A stretch of DNA of 16,227 nt. It comes from an uncultured Clostridia bacterium. Lineage in GTDB: Bacteria > Bacillota > Clostridia > Christensenellales > Pumilibacteraceae. This document shows positions 14,956-16,227 of the stretch, one piece after another. Positions within the stretch are counted from its first letter, which is position 1; each line of letters opens with the position of its first letter. The notes under the pieces are model-generated. The model saw nothing but the letters and a program-made list of their open reading frames with translations. It did no database searches and had not been told where the DNA came from. A program made the translations under genes and the position numbers. The DNA is taken from contig CANDJX010000023.1 of assembly GCA_947385185.1 (NCBI GenBank), forward strand, positions 1 through 16,227. Direction: 5' to 3'.

Positions 14956-16180
14956 TCATTCGGCGAGCGGGATTATCACGTCGAGATTGAAAATATCGTC
15001 GTCCACGCCGACGGTGACGTGACCGCCGTATTTGGACGCGATATACCTTATGCTTTTGAGTCCGTAACCGTGATACGCCTTATCCTTTTTCGTCGTCACG
15101 GGCAGACCGTTTCTGAACTCGGGCGGATTTTCCACATAATTATCGACGTGAATGGAAAGAAATCCGTTGCCCGAATTGACGTTCACGCTTATGACGCGTT
15201 TTTCTTCGTCCGGCACGTTCATGACGCTTTCGAGCGCATTGTCGAGCGCGTTGCCGAACAGCGAATATAAATCTACGTCGCCGATCACGTTCAGTCCGCC
15301 GACGTCGACGATATAGGATATTTTTATGCCGTGCTTTTCGCACTGCAGACTTTTTTCGGTCAGAATAAGATCCAGCGCTTCGTTGCCCGTTTTCGCCACG
15401 TTATCGTAGATCATAACCGCTTTTTCCACGTCCTTAAGGCTTTCTTCGATCTGCTCGTGATTATTCATCGACCTGATTGCGGCGATCTGATGCTTTAAGT
15501 CGTGACACTTTATGTTTATTATATCTATATTTTCCTTGGAAACGCGGCGAAGCTCCTGCTCGTCGTGCAGCATTTTTTCTATTTCCTCGCGCTCGCGTTT
15601 TTCCTTGCTTCTTACGAAAAGACCGAACTGAAGCGCAAGAAGGAGCATACAACAGACGATGGAGTATAGTTTGCTCGTATAATACGAACGCTCCGCTCCC
15701 GACATTACGTATACGCTGAGCACGGTCACTATCGACATCGTCGCCACGGACAGCGCGATAATATATTTATTGTTTATGTTTATACTGTCGTCCTTTTTTA
15801 TCCTCCGTACGAATACGAAATAAAACAATACGTAAAACGGCAGGCTTACGAGGAAAATGACCAGATACCATAAAAAATCTTTGGACGACAAGCCGAATAT
15901 ATTGCCCATTATCGTGCCCGCGTTTCTGATAGTATGCTGCATGGCGTATGCCGCCGTGCCGTAGAACAGCGTATCCATAACGCTTACTTTGAACGTCGCC
16001 CAGAATCCGAGCATACATACGATAAAAGTCACGATCCAGTTCATGTTGAACCAGCCGAATACAAACGGCTTGAATCCGTAAAGACGTGAAACGTCAAACC
16101 CGACTATAGCGTACGGAAAAAGCGAGTAGAGCGCGACGTAAAGCGCAAGACGGAGCGGAAAATAACTCCGCGTTTTGCAG
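14956..16180 (-). CDS. AgrC-like GHKL sensor histidine kinase, N-terminus missing at contig end
   Basis: A membrane sensor that autophosphorylates on His and passes phosphate to a response regulator, which in this family is usually a LytTR protein. Counting from Met 16044: several TM helices fill residues 1-145 (for example FLWYLVIFLVSLPFYVLFYF and YIIALSVATMSIVTVLSVYV). A coiled linker (KEKREREEIEKMLHDEQELR) leads to the H-box KCHDLKHQIAAIR with H181. The GHKL ATPase has the N-box LFGNALDNALES (N265, D268, N269) and the G-box HGYGLKSIRYIASKYGG (from H325). The frame stays open upstream of Met 16044 to base 16179 and encodes another hydrophobic segment (PLRLALYVALYSLFPYAIVG), so Met 16044 is probably internal and the real start is lost where adapter sequence begins. 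The partner regulator is not in the window. Confidence 0.9.
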
Positions 16181-16227
16181 AGATCGGAAGAGCGTCGTGT
16201 AGGGAAAGAGTGTGCTTGTCAGTGTAG
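16181..16227 (+). other. Illumina TruSeq adapter with i5 index: sequencing artefact, not genomic
   Basis: Bases 16181-16213 (AGATCGGAAGAGCGTCGTGT, then AGGGAAAGAGTGT) equal the reverse complement of the 33-base TruSeq read-1 adapter. The next eight bases, GCTTGTCA, sit where the i5 index belongs, and the final GTGTAG matches the start of the reverse-complemented P5 segment. Genomic sequence therefore ends at about 16180. Confidence 0.97.

Overview
The window looks like one contig end from a Gram-positive, Clostridia-type bacterium, most likely from a gut metagenome. The reasons are strong GGAGG ribosome binding sites, a tRNA-Trp T-box leader, an AgrC-like GHKL sensor kinase, ATGA/GTGA gene overlaps, and a large secreted Ig-like-repeat protein with a DUF6273-like head. 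An uncultured gut lineage such as Christensenellales would fit, but that placement is an inference. All convincing genes lie on the minus strand. Long plus-strand open frames opposite them are shadows.

Layout from left to right, with genes read right to left. (1) 1-5569: a giant surface protein, uninterrupted for 1856 codons and cut by the left edge. It has a signal peptide, a DUF6273-like domain, about 1250 residues of Ig/MBG-like repeats, one membrane helix and a long Met/Gln-rich, coiled-coil cytoplasmic tail. (2) 5570-5913: an AT-rich gap with two 30-bp near-palindromic elements in inverted orientation and a strong terminator. (3) 5914-8838: a Trp T-box operon containing a TrpB2-type tryptophan synthase beta chain, a small three-helix membrane protein and an acyl-ACP thioesterase. 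(4) 8871-10976: a two-gene lipid/glycolipid unit, a family-4 glycosyltransferase overlapping a PlsC-like acyltransferase, with a good sigma-A promoter and a possible second upstream one. (5) About 10980-11763: a gene-free stretch with palindromic interspersed repeats, a purine-rich degenerate repeat, a perfect palindromic terminator and a 16-bp tandem duplication. (6) 11764-14778: a GH3 glycoside hydrolase with circularly permuted domains and a membrane helix at each end, preceded by a promoter and a textbook-spaced LytTR-type direct repeat. (7) 14956-16180: an AgrC-like sensor kinase missing its N-terminus. (8) 16181-16227: not genomic. It matches the Illumina TruSeq adapter followed by what looks like an 8-nt i5 index and the start of P5.

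Functional reading: the thioesterase, acyltransferase and glycosyltransferase point to membrane-lipid and glycolipid metabolism. The GH3 enzyme and the giant protein act at the cell surface. The kinase, through an unseen LytTR response regulator, is a candidate controller of the GH3 gene. The least familiar pieces are the surface protein with its large cytoplasmic tail, the paired palindromes upstream of it, and the kinase/LytTR-site/GH3 arrangement.
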